Assembly (NCBI RefSeq): GCF_036370855.1
Contig: NC_088098.1
Span: 141,628,721 to 141,692,720, forward strand
Length of the DNA stretch: 64,000 bases
Direction of reading: 5' to 3'
From: Dromaius novaehollandiae
Taxonomy: Eukaryota; Chordata; Aves; Casuariiformes; Dromaiidae
Below, piece after piece: positions 22,032-33,833 of this stretch; position 1 is the stretch's first letter; each line of letters begins with the position of its first letter. The notes beneath the pieces were generated by a model. That model worked only from the letters and a program-made list of their open reading frames with translations. It had not been told where the DNA came from and made no database searches. The position numbers and the translations under genes were made by a program.

Positions 22032-23479
22032 CCATAGCCATCTTTGCTTCCTTTGAAGTTTTATTAAGACTATCTTCAGTGCTCAGTGCTTTTGAAACTC
22101 CCACTATATTCATAGATTTCTGGGGGGGGTTTACGTGGCAGAGACGACAACTTATGAACTCTAAGGAGTCTGAGTATCTTAGCTGGATTTTCTTTTTTGT
22201 ATAGTCATTTACAGCTGGTATTTGTGGTCTGAGATGCCACTGTGCTAATTTACACTACATAGGTGACACTGCACAGCTGGAGAAGGGCATTGACCACTTA
22301 GTTCCTCAGGTATGAAATTAATGACTAAGTGAAGATTTTCATGTAATATGGGAACAATTCTTTGACTGAGATTATAATATGCAAGTGAGTGAAGCTGTGA
22401 GGAGATTTTCTGGAGCTTCACTGTAGCTTATCAATTTTAATACTTTTACTAGGCTTTGGGTAGTTTGCATGGATAAGGATCTCCCTTTGACATAATTCCT
22501 ATCCCATTTTCCCATGCTCTATGCCAAATATCTTCTATGAAAAAGGGATCTTCAGCATTTCTTGGTGAAGCCCATGGTTAGAATTCTGCTACAGCATAAT
22601 AATTTCCAGCTGGTAGATGGGATTCATAATCATAGTTAGGGGGTCAGAGGGATTGCTCAGGGTATTCTTATCTTCCAGTTGCACAAATGATGGCAGCAGT
22701 AGACTACCTCTCTAATGGACTGCTTCTCTAAATTAGAGCTGTCAAGTCTCAGTTTTAAAGAAAGAATCTGTATCTCCTTTACTCCCCAGATTCAACTGTT
22801 ATGTGAAATACTAAGATTAAAACCAAGATTTTTAAAAATTGATTAATGAATTAATAATTTTGTTTTGTTTTGTTTTGTTTTGTTTTGTTGTAATAAATGA
22901 ACTCACTTGATATTTTGGTTGCTTCTTTGTATTATCATCCTGTTCGTTTGGGGGGCTGATTGTTGTTGTTGTTGCTGTTGTTTTTAATGTCCTGTATAAT
23001 GAATCAGTTTGTTTAATGGTTTAAAAAATCAGTAGAGGCACAGTTGAGTAGATTCTTTATACAATAAGATTGTAGCTCTGGAGTTCAGTACATTCTTCAT
23101 TTATGGCAGTTCAATTCCCCTGATTCTGTGGGGTTTATAACATGTAACCAAGTACATTTTCTCTTTTCATTTTCTATTTGAGAAGTTAGCTCCACAGTGA
23201 AATGCAGTTTCTCAGCATCTTTTGCTACTTACATACTCACACATACTCTGCTACAGGTCAAACTGTACCGCTAAGTGTTACATTGTAAGTGGTGTTCAAC
23301 TATAATTGGGAGTATTTTAGTCTATTAAATATTTTTCATTGTCCAAGCACTTTCAGGTGAAGAAAGAATATGTTAAGTTTCAGGGCTTCTTACTTCATTG
23401 ATTTAGCCTAATTGCTAGAAAAGGCTATAAATAATCCTTTTGAGAGTGAGAATTATCATGCAACACATGTCATTTGGGC
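22032..23479. other. Non-coding stretch with TTTTG microsatellite
   Basis: No gene recognised. It contains a TTTTG pentanucleotide run at 22858-22890 and a short TTG run near 22963-22983. The 90-codon frame at 21932-22204 begins inside the repeat and has no recognisable domain. Confidence 0.65.
22858..22890 (+). repeat. (TTTTG)n microsatellite
   Basis: Six consecutive TTTTG units without interruption, ending at TTGTAATAAA. Confidence 0.95.
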
Positions 23480-24000
23480 ACTTTTGTTTTGTTTTGTCTT
23501 GCTTCTTAAGTGAGGTTGAAACAAGATATTTGCATGGTGCATTATGCATTTACTTTTCAGTAATCTGTTGAAAGATTAGATCCTTAAGTCATAATGCAAT
23601 CTCGGATGTGTAATTCATTTAATTGTATGGAAAGATGAATAATAATTCAATATTCTTCATAATTATGTTTTATTATGCTGAATAAGAATGTAGAGCATTC
23701 ACAAAATGTTTAGAATGGGCCAGATTCAACCTCCTTTATTAAACATTCTCATTGCAATTTTTGCTCTTTCGTGAGTTGCTTTAAGGCAGAAAGCACTCCC
23801 TTAATTTAAGTGAATAACATGCTGTTTTAATCTCCCCAGCAGTCCATTTTTGGTGGATTTATTATTTGTAAAAAACAATTTGACCAGTTAGAATGATAAG
23901 AGTATTCAGTGATTTCAGACATGTAGTCTCAAAAGGTGTGCCTGTATGTGGAACCCTGCTAGCAAACTACGTGCTGGTTTTGGTTGATTTTGTTAGTTTA
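23480..24000. other. Candidate conserved non-coding block
   Basis: A repeat-free AT-rich block dense in TAAT-type homeodomain cores, such as TTTAATTG near 23619-23626 and repeated TAATAATTC/CATAATTATG words. The texture resembles vertebrate developmental enhancers in gene deserts. This is a composition-based impression; conservation cannot be seen from one genome. Confidence 0.25.
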
Positions 24001-27000
24001 GTATTTGTGTGTTGTTGGGGGTTTTGATTTTTTTTTTTTTCAATTCAGTACATCTTTGAATAATAACATATACTAGCCTGGAAGTCATTTAGCTGTTAAT
24101 TAGAATTCACCATTTAAAATTATAATGCTGCAATCAATACTTAATGGCAGTGATGCACAGAAAGAAAAAAAGAGTAACTGTGAAAAGAGGTCTGATAGCT
24201 GCAGAAAGAGATGTTGTTTTCAAGTCTTAAAAAACAAAGTTGAAATTGGGACAAATTGGAGAAATATCTAGCTCATTCGAGGTCCCTTACGGGCTTCTAC
24301 CCCAACTGTGGCCTAATCCATCTCTCGTGATCCTGGCCCTCTTAAGAGTCATAATGGGTTTTAGAAGAAAAGTAAGTAAGTGAGAAGTTACACAGTTATT
24401 ATTGCAGGCTCTCTGCAACACTACAAAGGCATTAGCTATGCTTAGGGCATGTTTTCAAGACACTCACTCTTTCCAGGAACAATTATTGTGAAATAAAAAT
24501 GAGACTATGATTTCCTGCAGTGTTAGGAAGAAGACACATCACAGTGTCTAATGAAGAAACAAAGTCATAATAGAATTATTAGCTAGTTCATATATTGGTC
24601 ATATTAAAGTGTTTCTGAAAAAAAAATTTACTCAGCCTTTATGCATCCACTGCACTCGTGCTTCCCAGGAATCACCACAGTGCTACATGTCTTTTCCTCA
24701 TCTGCACAGAGTAGAGAAAAGGCCTGGAACTGGATACCTTCTCCACTAAAGTGCCAAATAGAAAAGAGCTGTTGGATGTCAAGTCAATGTAGGGCTGGAC
24801 AGGATTGCTGGAAGGAGATCATGTGATGAGGTTAGCTCTGATAAAGGGTTTCACAGCTTAGAGCAATAGGACATTAGAAGGGGACATAATATTTCATTTT
24901 CATATTGTGCAGCAGCTTGCACTAGAGAGGAAAGTCTCTAGTAAGACTGGGTCAGCTGAAGAGTAGGAAGAGAAAGAAAGAGAGAGCTCCGTCCTCAACC
25001 CACACTCTTCAGGCCTTACTGACTGCCTGTCTAAAGCTTTAATGATAAAGCTTTGTGAGATCAGAAGTCATTTTTGGTCTCATCACTGTGAAATGTTCAG
25101 ATGTCATCACCCACAGTAGTGCCTGTCTGTCTCAAAAACAGTTTGGCTGCAACCTAACTTCAGAGGTGCTTTGTGATCACAGTTCAGTTTCTGGAGGAGA
25201 GTATATATATCACAGAAAGACTTGTCCCTGTATCACAGCATATTCACAATGAGACTCAGACTGAAGTCAATCTGTTAACTGTAACAAAATTAGAACATTG
25301 AGGGAGGAAGAAATTAAGCAATAAAGCAACTTGGTAAGGACCTCTCAAGGTGGTCATCAAATTGCATTCTATGACCAACAGTGGTATTAGATCAAAAAGG
25401 AAAAGAGGTGCCTGGATGTCTCTGACACGACATGACTAAATAGAAATTTATACATTTTACAAAAGTGACTAACCAACCTCCAAATCATTCTCAATGATGT
25501 CCAGCAGCAGATGCACAGAAAGATGGAACAGAAGCTGGACAGCAATTTTCTTTTTTTTACAGTTCTGTAACAAAAATTAAAAGACAGAGTGAATAAATCA
25601 TCTTCGATCTTCATATACTGCTGAGAAAAAACATTAATTAGGAGGTCATCAGTATCAACTTGTGGACATATCTGTCTCAAGCTTTTGTAAGCTCAAGACA
25701 CATTGTTTTTATCACTCTTAAATATTGAATAAATCCCAAACTTGAAAGGGAATTGGATATATTCAGCTGCCCATGAATGTGCTTCCATTAATCACACATC
25801 AGTTTGCTTACTGCTTTTCAAACAGGAATATATGAATATATATACGTATAAAAAAAGAAGGAGCCTACACATGACTACATATGACTTCATCAAAGTGAGT
25901 CTGACTGTTATGGGTATGTGGCATTCAACAGTCTTAGCAGGCTGTGTCTAGACTACTTCTGTCAGTGGGTTTTCCTACACTGTCAGCTTGGACGTTATTT
26001 TTCTTTCAAGGTCTTGTCTTCCTGTTCCATTGTTTACACTGCTTTTATGCTAAATCACTCGCCGGATGCCTTCTGGAATGGCACAATTTGGTCTCTGACA
26101 AAGCAATAGTTCTTGTAGGCAACGATGATCACACTACGCCAGGTCTCAGCCCCTCTACCTAGCTCAGTCCTCATGCTTTATTTCAGCATTTCTTATGCCA
26201 TAAAATGTCATGTATAGCATGTTAGGAACATGCTGTTAAGTAGCCAGAAAGGCCTCCAGGTATTTATTCAGCCACAAACTGTTTCAAGTGCTTTGCAGTG
26301 TGGACACAAGACAATGCCAAGGGAAATTCACAGGCCTTGGACCACTTTTAAAAGAAGTTTGAACCTTGGCACCCTGCTCTGAGAGGGAAGAAAGCTTAGC
26401 CCGCTGGACCATGTCACCTGGCCTTGACAGCATAGGGAGGTCCTTGGACTGTTTTATTTACTCGTAGTTATTACGCAGACATAGTATTAGTGCCAAAAGA
26501 ACAGCAATGATAATAAACAAATTATTTTTTATTTTTATTTTTGTCATTATTGTTCTTATTGATATTCTGATATGATCTGGCAACAAATGACAAATGAAAA
26601 GGACTGCAGTGAAAGAGTAAAAATCTTCCAACTGCTGTAGGTAATGCAGGAAATGATTATGTTGACTTGAAAATACAGCACTTTTTAGCAAAGGAGAAGG
26701 TAATTACCCTTCAGAGATGTCATTCTTCTTTACTGCTCATCTTCACCTACCACCTTTATAAAGGTATCATAAGCAGGAAGATTATATTTAATTTTTTTCC
26801 ATAATGTTGTCTGATTTGTTAGTTACTGGAATATATGCAAGGAAAGGCACAGGTCATGAGCTGCTTTCAAGTTACACTATTTAATTCAAGATCAGGAAGG
26901 CTAATTATTTTAGCATTATCTTCCATTATTCAGGCATGGCTAAGGCTCTGAACTTGGTATGTAGATATTGCTAAGGGATAATACAAAGCAATTATGGCTG

Positions 27001-27375
27001 TAGCATTCTGTCTCATGAACATTGCACAAGATTATATTTAAGAGGATGTTAATTATGCAGACTTAAAGCTCATAATCACAGCAACAGGAATATCTGGAGC
27101 ATATTCTTTCAGACTCACAGGACCTTGCATAACCCAACATACTCAAGAGTGTAACTAGTAAGCACTTTCAGACAGGAATCTGCAAGTGCTCCACAATCCA
27201 TAACTACATAGACCTTCCTAGTACATAGGAAGAGGACTGGAGCAGAAACATGCTATGTTTATACCTATGCTAATCTCTGAATCTAAATATCTCTACATGC
27301 ATGATCTTAAGAAGTTTTAGCAGGAGTTGTGACCGCGTTTCATCTATATTTAAATGAAGGGAACCTCTCATTCTA

Positions 27376-27410
27376 GAAAAAAAAAAAAAAGAAAGAAAAG
27401 AAAAAAAAGG
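27376..27410 (+). repeat. A-rich tract (A14 with AAAG units)
   Basis: A-run followed by GAAAGAAAAG and A8. Low complexity. Confidence 0.9.
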
Positions 27411-28724
27411 ATTTATGTCTGTCTTATATTTGAATGTGAAATGTGATTAAATATACTTTCTGTCCTTGCCAGGCAATGAAAAGGGCATCATACACCTAAA
27501 ATATAATCATATATCTAAAATGCAGGCTTTTCTGCTAAGTGAGGGTCACTTCAGGCACATAATGGGATGTGCAAACAAAATGTAATGTGTATGTTGGTTG
27601 CAATTATCATACGAACAACTAGAGATCTGTCTTCATAGCTCTCAGGTGACCTGAAATGCCTGTGCCAGCCAGAACCATTCCTCCGGCCTTGATTGTGCTG
27701 CCCATGCTGGATGTGAGCAGTCCTGAAAAAAATTCTTTCAGTTACATCTCTGCAAAAGCATTTTCACATGTAAATTTCTTGAATCCAATTTACCTACTCC
27801 AAATGACGTATTTTTAGACTTACATTAAAAAAAGGAAAAAAAATGTCTTGGACAGAGTGCGATGGAGTTACAACAGTATAACTCAAATTGTTTGAATAAC
27901 TTGTTTATATTTTCCATTGGCAGAGTGAATTAAACAATCTGGGAATTGCTTCGTATTGAACAAAATAGTTTGCTTTATGCAGAGGGTCTTAATTCATTCT
28001 TTAAATTTGAGGATTTGATTAGTTTTTCTTTAGTTTTAAGCAAATTTCAAAATGTCATTTACTCTATTACATTTGAAAGGAGTAAAATGTGTAATTTTTT
28101 CATTTTACCTTTTTAGATATATCTGCTCACCCCATCTCACTTAAGTCTTTGCACTGTATTCAGAATTAATTCAGGAAGTCATCATTTGGTTAACAGAATG
28201 CTACACTACTTGATGTATAAACCTCACACCATAAATATTTCATCCACCTCTAGTCATAATCTAAGGAACTATTAAAAACCAGTGTGGTTAGGTTCTGATA
28301 TAGTATGTACAAGAATGCGGTACACAAACTTAAATGACTGTATGAATCATAGTCAAATGTGGAATATCTGTGCTTCCCTAAACTCAAGCACAATTCAAAG
28401 TTTCTTCTATCACAGGGCAATTTCAAGCTTCTTCGTTCACTGGGCAATATGGCATCTACTTTGCAGAGGAACGTGTTTGGATACAGCAATGCCTAGTAGG
28501 CTACAAGAAGTCCACTGTTAGAAAACTACGTCTGTGGCAATTTTGGATCTTTAAGCTGGGACTATTATTAATTCCCATCGGTCCCTTTTTGTGTTGTTAT
28601 CTATTGAATTCTAGTGGCTCAGTAGCAGACTATGATTTCTTTTGTTGTATCTCAAATAACACAATCAAGCTATGCAAAAGTAACCTATCTATATGGCCCC
28701 ACTTTGCAACATGGACTTATCCAC

Positions 28725-28740
28725 AAAAAAAAAAAAAAAA
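28725..28740 (+). repeat. Poly(A)16 tract
   Basis: Sixteen uninterrupted A. No retrocopy is visible upstream. Confidence 0.95.
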
Positions 28741-29149
28741 GTATAGTATAACTATCAGCTCCAGTCAGCTCTCATTTTTATGCCCTAGCCACTATTTCTG
28801 TGATGATACTGTAATTCCCCCCAAAATAATACATCATATCTGAATCATAGATAAAAACTGGAAAGCTGTCAACACTTTACCTTAAGATAGTGATAACTTG
28901 CCATTACTGTGGCCATGAAGTTTATCATTGCATCACATTTCTTCTGTCTCTTGACTTTTTGTCTTCTAAAAGACAAAATCCTACTTGTCTTTCTCTATAA
29001 GATGTCTTGATGCAACGGAAGTTATTTTGTCTGTTCCATTTAAAAACTGGACCCTTTGACTTTGTTTCTAAACAAAAGCTTCGTAATGATGCAGAATTTT
29101 CTTAATACTAAGTATAGCTGCTAACTAAAATTCTTCAGAGAAATGAAAC

Positions 29150-29760
29150 TATGTAGTTTGCATTTTTATTGTGCCTGGAAAATTTGCATGCTATCATTTT
29201 TTTTTTGAAAATACCTCCTTTACTTGTCATTTTATTTTCAGTATGCACAAATCAATTAATATGTTAAGTTATTTGATGCATATGATGAGGCAAAGCTTGT
29301 AAACAAAATCTGCACCGGTTTTTAGACACAAAAAAGTCACGAGCAATAAATCCTAAGTCGTTTATTATCATATAATTTAAGTATTTCTGACACAGATGTT
29401 TGTATTTATAATTGAAAATTTAATTTGGCTTCAGATTTCCCAGGAGGATGTACACAATGCTCAGACACTTGAAAAAAGAGGAACCATGTTACAAAGTGAT
29501 TATAAAAGAAAAGCACAAGCAATTAGAATATCCAAAACTTTGTTAAATTGTTTATGATTCTTTTAGACCTCTAATTGATTGCTGGCTCTCATTTAGTGTG
29601 CAACTCATTTATTAAACAGAGGATTCCCTCCTTCATGTTGAATAAAGATTCTAAAATGATATAGCAAATTTAATTTGACTACAGTAGATTCAATTGCTTG
29701 TATTGTGCTTTTACTTTATTTAATTTAACATTCCAATCCTGTTAGAGGTTTTCTGATCAA
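29150..29760. other. Candidate conserved non-coding block containing a 53-codon frame
   Basis: A repeat-free AT-rich block with many TAATT/AATTAG words and long unique stretches. It resembles deeply conserved regulatory DNA in texture. A plus-strand frame from the ATG at 29396 to the stop at 29555-29557 (53 codons) passes a CTTCAG acceptor-like site at 29429-29434. It then reads a charged peptide of ordinary composition. No domain is recognised. It could be a short exon, an enhancer or chance. Confidence 0.25.
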
Positions 29761-31461
29761 TTCTATTTCCTTCTGTATGGCATAAGCTTCTTCCAGTTTA
29801 CGATGAGGCCAGTAACTTCAAAATGAAGTCCTTTTGAACTTAAAGCAACACAGTCCAATTCTTGCTGGTATTCTTTCGATCAAGGCCTGGTGTTCTTACA
29901 TTGGACCTAACATATGGATCTTTAGTTTCTTATTTATTTGTGCACGAAATGACATAATGGAACTCTTTGCACCTTGGCTGAACTTCTGAATTACAGACAT
30001 CTGAAGTCAACTTCCAACTCTACCATCAATGCACTGGTGACTTATAGCAAGCTCATTAGACCTAAATCCACAAAATGATATGTGTGTTGCAATACTGCTT
30101 AAATAATTGTGTCCTACTGCTTGGTGGGTTTATCAGTTAAACAGCTATACAATACCAGTGGAGAATTAGGGCATCTAAGGATAAAATTCACAATAGCTGC
30201 AACTTCTAGCAGAAAATTCTACCATAAGCTACCAAACTGAGAAAGAGGACGAAGAGTTTAGCTCTGTTCATAACTCTCAGCAATGGACCATTGCCAGGAA
30301 TAAGGTTTACCACCTATCTTTATCTCTTTCTGGCCTCCACTTGTGCCATCAAAGTATCTTTATTATGCCAAGTTCTTTATCTACTCTTTCAGTGATTGTT
30401 ATGATAACATTATAGAGAGGAAAATGAAAGTCTACTCTTTTTTAAAAAAAAATTCACAATCATTTTACAATTTAAGAATTGTTAAACTCCAGTTATGTTT
30501 AGGTAATATTAACCCACTTTGTTTTATTTTTTTCCACTTCATACATTTCTAAAGGAGTTGTTATTAAAGCATGGATGCAGTCCTGAGATGTAAGCAACAT
30601 TCAGCATTTATTGATTCTTACTCTACTTAATTCATTATATAGAAAAATCAAACTTCTGTTATAGTATGAAGGTATTCAGTCTTGAGCTGTACTCTTGAAG
30701 TAAGAATCTGATAATAAAAAACTCATTAAAATTTTCCTTGCACTTAGATTTAAGTTGAATTTCAACCTGAACTCCATTAGCACAGTACCTCTTGGCAGCA
30801 TAGGCCATGGAATGAGAAATGATCTCACATGCAATTAGTGCTGAAGCTAGTCAAGGGTTTTGACGATTAGTAGCAAGAACATAAAGTAGTTCTACAGCCA
30901 AGTAAAGCACCAGGAACTGAATGAAGCATTGGTGTTAAATGTTCCCATAAGCTATCTTTGCTTAACTACAGGTTATGCGTGCTGTATCCTGCATAAACTA
31001 AAGATTTCAGCTTCCAGTGGAATAAGTTGCAACCTTTTGGGGGAACGGGGCTGATAAGGTATGAAGCAGTGGATCATTCAATTCCAAACAGTACAGGTAA
31101 ATTCTCTAGGTTAATCAGAGAGGGGAAAGGAAATCTTTGCCACATTTAATATTTCTGTTCTAAAGAACATGACTATCCCAGAACCTTTTATCTAACTGAC
31201 AGAGGATGTAAGATATTTGAAGATAATGCTCTTTTTTATTCCTGATACTCAGTTAATGTTTAACTATGAAGAATTTCATCTCAAAGATTCTTTCAATTCT
31301 TTCAAAGGTCCTTTCTTTAAAAGAATTGTTCAGTTTAAGCTTTGAATGATAAGGTGTTTGAAGGTTTATAGATAGATTGATAGAAATAAAGCATGGACTA
31401 AAGATTCTGTTTTAATTACTTCACAAACATTGTAATGTACTCTCTCTATATATATATATGT

Positions 31462-31463
<2 letters not shown>
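29761..31463. other. Non-coding stretch, no gene recognised
   Basis: About 1.7 kb of AT-rich unique-looking sequence. The 69-codon frame at 30343-30552 is judged to be chance. No repeat family or RNA gene is seen. Confidence 0.65.

Positions 31464-31503
<40 letters not shown>
31446..31503 (+). repeat. Compound (TA)n-(CA)n microsatellite
   Basis: A TATATATA run at 31446-31459 leads into GTACATA and then about seventeen consecutive CA units to 31500, ending with TATG. The minus-strand 79-codon frame across it (31366-31605) is a repeat artefact rich in Cys-Val. Confidence 0.97.
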
Positions 31504-32399
31504 GTAACATGAGAAAATAGAGAACTTAAGATGTAAGAAGGGACCCTCAGGCCAAAAAATTAGCCGACTTTTCCAAGATGGTCTATTAATTCTCCCTCCA
31601 AACATTGCCTCACTAATTACTGTCTGGAATTACATCTAATAAGGGTTCAATAGTCTAGATAAGCTCAGGATACCTGGTCAGAGTTGGGTTCTTCTGAATT
31701 AGTTCAGTGAAGACCTAAGGGCACTCTGAAACACTAAGATTTTCAAAGGATTTCAGTGAACATGGTTGTTATTCTTCCAATAAAGGAAGAAAGCAGTATA
31801 ATAGCGATGGCATTTCTCAATATATAGAAATGGACAATGTCATGCACTTGCTGGTGTGAGGGTTACTAGACATCTAAACCAAAAAAAAGGTATCTATTGC
31901 ACTCTCCTCCTGCAATAAATTTAAGATAGTGAATCTTTTCATTTATGACAGTGGCATGCTTTCTCATTTTCCCCTGATAAACCCATGACTGGATAGACTG
32001 ATTTGCCAAGGCAGGAAATTGTAGGTGACATAAATATTTAAGTAAATTTTATTTACTAGACTATGTAGTGCCTCTATGATGGTACTAATGAATGAGAGAG
32101 AACATTTCTTTTTACCTGTCTGTGAAGTCAACATTACAGGTTTCTAGTGTGAAAAAAAAGTCTTTTTTTAGTTTAAGATCCATTTCAAATAAGGTTGGAT
32201 TTGAAATGTAGAAGAAATCCCATCTGTTTGCCAGGAGCAATATTTTAGCAACCTAGATGGCTGCTGCCAGACATGCAGTTAAATGGGAACAAAATGATGG
32301 CCTAATCACACATTTGACTGCTCTCAGAACTTTCTTCTACTGGGACTTTAATCTCTGAACCAGAAGCAAGGTGGCAAGTGTACTACTGATGCCAACCCC
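31504..32399. other. Non-coding stretch, no gene recognised
   Basis: About 0.9 kb of AT-rich DNA with no repeat family, splice-like structure or RNA gene that I can identify. Confidence 0.65.
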
Positions 32400-33170
32400 C
32401 TTAATGTGTTTATATCTAATTTGCAGCAAGCGTACATATCTGATTATGTCTTCCATCCATCAACTGCAGTTGTACTTTTTGTTGCTTGCCTTAGCTAATT
32501 AAGTTAGAATGATTTTAAATGTAATAAAATATCATCCAATTTAACAATTAGCACACAATTCCAATCTGGGAGTAGTAATAGATATGCTTCTTGAGCATGC
32601 GTATACTAATGAAAAATATTGCATCTCCTAAAATATTACTGCATGCATACATGGCATATTACAAATGTTTGATGGTTTGATGTTAAAAAAAAAAAAAAAA
32701 AAAGTTGGCTCCTGTCACTGACATAATCAAATGAATTCAAGCTTTCTAGAATCACCATTTTCCTGGTTCAACAAAAACAGGTTGTTTCACCTTGTTTCAA
32801 AATATCTGAATATTAGCCAGGCAGGTTATTATTGATGCATCTTATTAATTAGTGTTTGATAACACATAGGAATTAGAACATTGATAGTCAGTCTTAAAGA
32901 AGGACAGAATTTGTAAAAGAGGAAAAAGTGTATCCTAATGCCCAGTGATCATCATGTTAGGAGCTTTTGGAGGCTGCTAATTTTCATAATCCTTTTGAGA
33001 AACTCTTTATATGTGGCTCTTCACAGTGTCCGGTAGCAACAAGTCTCATGAATTAGATATGCCTTAGATGAAGTAGTACCTTTGTTTCTTTAAAAAGCTT
33101 TTGCTTGATAATTTATTTCCCTCTGCTTTTGTATTTTTATAATTGGCAAATGAGTATTTCCTGTAATCCT
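32400..33170. other. Candidate conserved non-coding block
   Basis: Repeat-free AT-rich sequence apart from an A19 run at 32685-32703. It has clusters of homeodomain-type cores (AGCTAATTAAG at 32492-32502, ATTAATTAG at 32844-32852) and GCATGCATAC at 32641-32650. The texture resembles developmental enhancers. No conservation evidence is available here. Confidence 0.25.
32685..32703 (+). repeat. Poly(A)19 tract
   Basis: Nineteen uninterrupted A. Confidence 0.95.
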
Positions 33171-33507
33171 TTTCTACATATGATACTATGATATCTTCCC
33201 AATTCACCATTTCCAAGCAGAACACTCCTAGTTCCGTCCAGCCTATTTTTGTATGATCATCAGTGATTATTTGAAGGGGCCTTCTCTATATCCTCCTGGG
33301 ACAGAGTAACCTGGCTTAAAAGCACGAATCCATCATGAATGTATACAAGTGGCATGGCTATGTTTCCTTTTTGTTCTCTATTCCTTTCTTATAGTATTTC
33401 CCCCCACCCCCCCTTTTTTTTCCATTCTTGAGCATTGAACTCGTGTTGCCAGCTGTCTGCAATGGCTCTTGGATCTCTTTCCCATATGGCAATAGTTGAT
33501 TTATAAT

Positions 33508-33762
33508 CTGTCACTGTCTATGAGGGAGCACTCAGATGGATGGATCGAGCATCCTGGTATCACCTGTACTGGTGCCCATACCAGGCCCGATGGCAGCGGC
33601 TTCTTCCCAATCTCTTCCTAGCACTGGCTTGGGTGAGTGTTCTGTAGTGCATAATCTGAGATTTGGGAGTGGGTCATGACTTGCTATTGATGACATTTAT
33701 GCAAAGAGATGGATCTTCAGAAAATGAGAAAAGGTTTTGAGTAGTATTTTCAAAGCATCTCA
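33508..33762 (+). repeat. Dispersed repeat, copy B (matches 21776-22031)
   Basis: Second copy of the 256-bp repeat, direct orientation, about 94% identical over the ungapped 240-bp core (14 mismatches). The U3-like and TATA-bearing part that precedes copy A is absent here. Copy B therefore carries only the downstream part of the presumed retroelement. It is followed at 33771-33833 by a more diverged partial repeat of its own first 65 bp. Confidence 0.95.
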
Positions 33763-33770
33763 GCAGCAGT

Positions 33771-33833
33771 GCAGATGGATTGAGCACCCTGGTGTCACTT
33801 TATCTGTGCCCATTCCAAGCCTGATAGCCCCAG
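33771..33833 (+). repeat. Partial tandem duplicate of the start of copy B
   Basis: The segment starting GCAGATGGATTGAGCA parallels 33531 onward (CTCAGATGGATGGATCGAGC). The order of words is the same: GAGCA, CCTGGT, TCAC, GTGCCCAT, CCA, GCC, GAT. Identity is roughly 70% by eye. It implies an internal tandem structure in the source element. Confidence 0.7.

Larger units (their letters stand above)
24001..29149. other. Non-coding stretch, no gene recognised
   Basis: Five kilobases without a supported gene. Simple repeats are an A-rich tract at 27376-27410 and A16 at 28725-28740. A short perfect hairpin lies at 28957-28978 (9-bp arms, 4-nt loop). Several 60-97-codon frames (25387-25680 minus, 25742-25951, 25918-26162, 28250-28521) overlap each other on both strands and look like chance frames. 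The segment near 25944-25995 has a faint resemblance to a DNA-transposon end, but too faint to call. Confidence 0.6.

Noticed and set aside
25944..25995. Faint resemblance to the end of an old hAT-type DNA transposon
   Set aside because: Only a few words match, with no matching inverted partner and no target-site duplication.
31366..31605. 79-codon Cys/Val-rich minus-strand frame
   Set aside because: Produced by the CA microsatellite.
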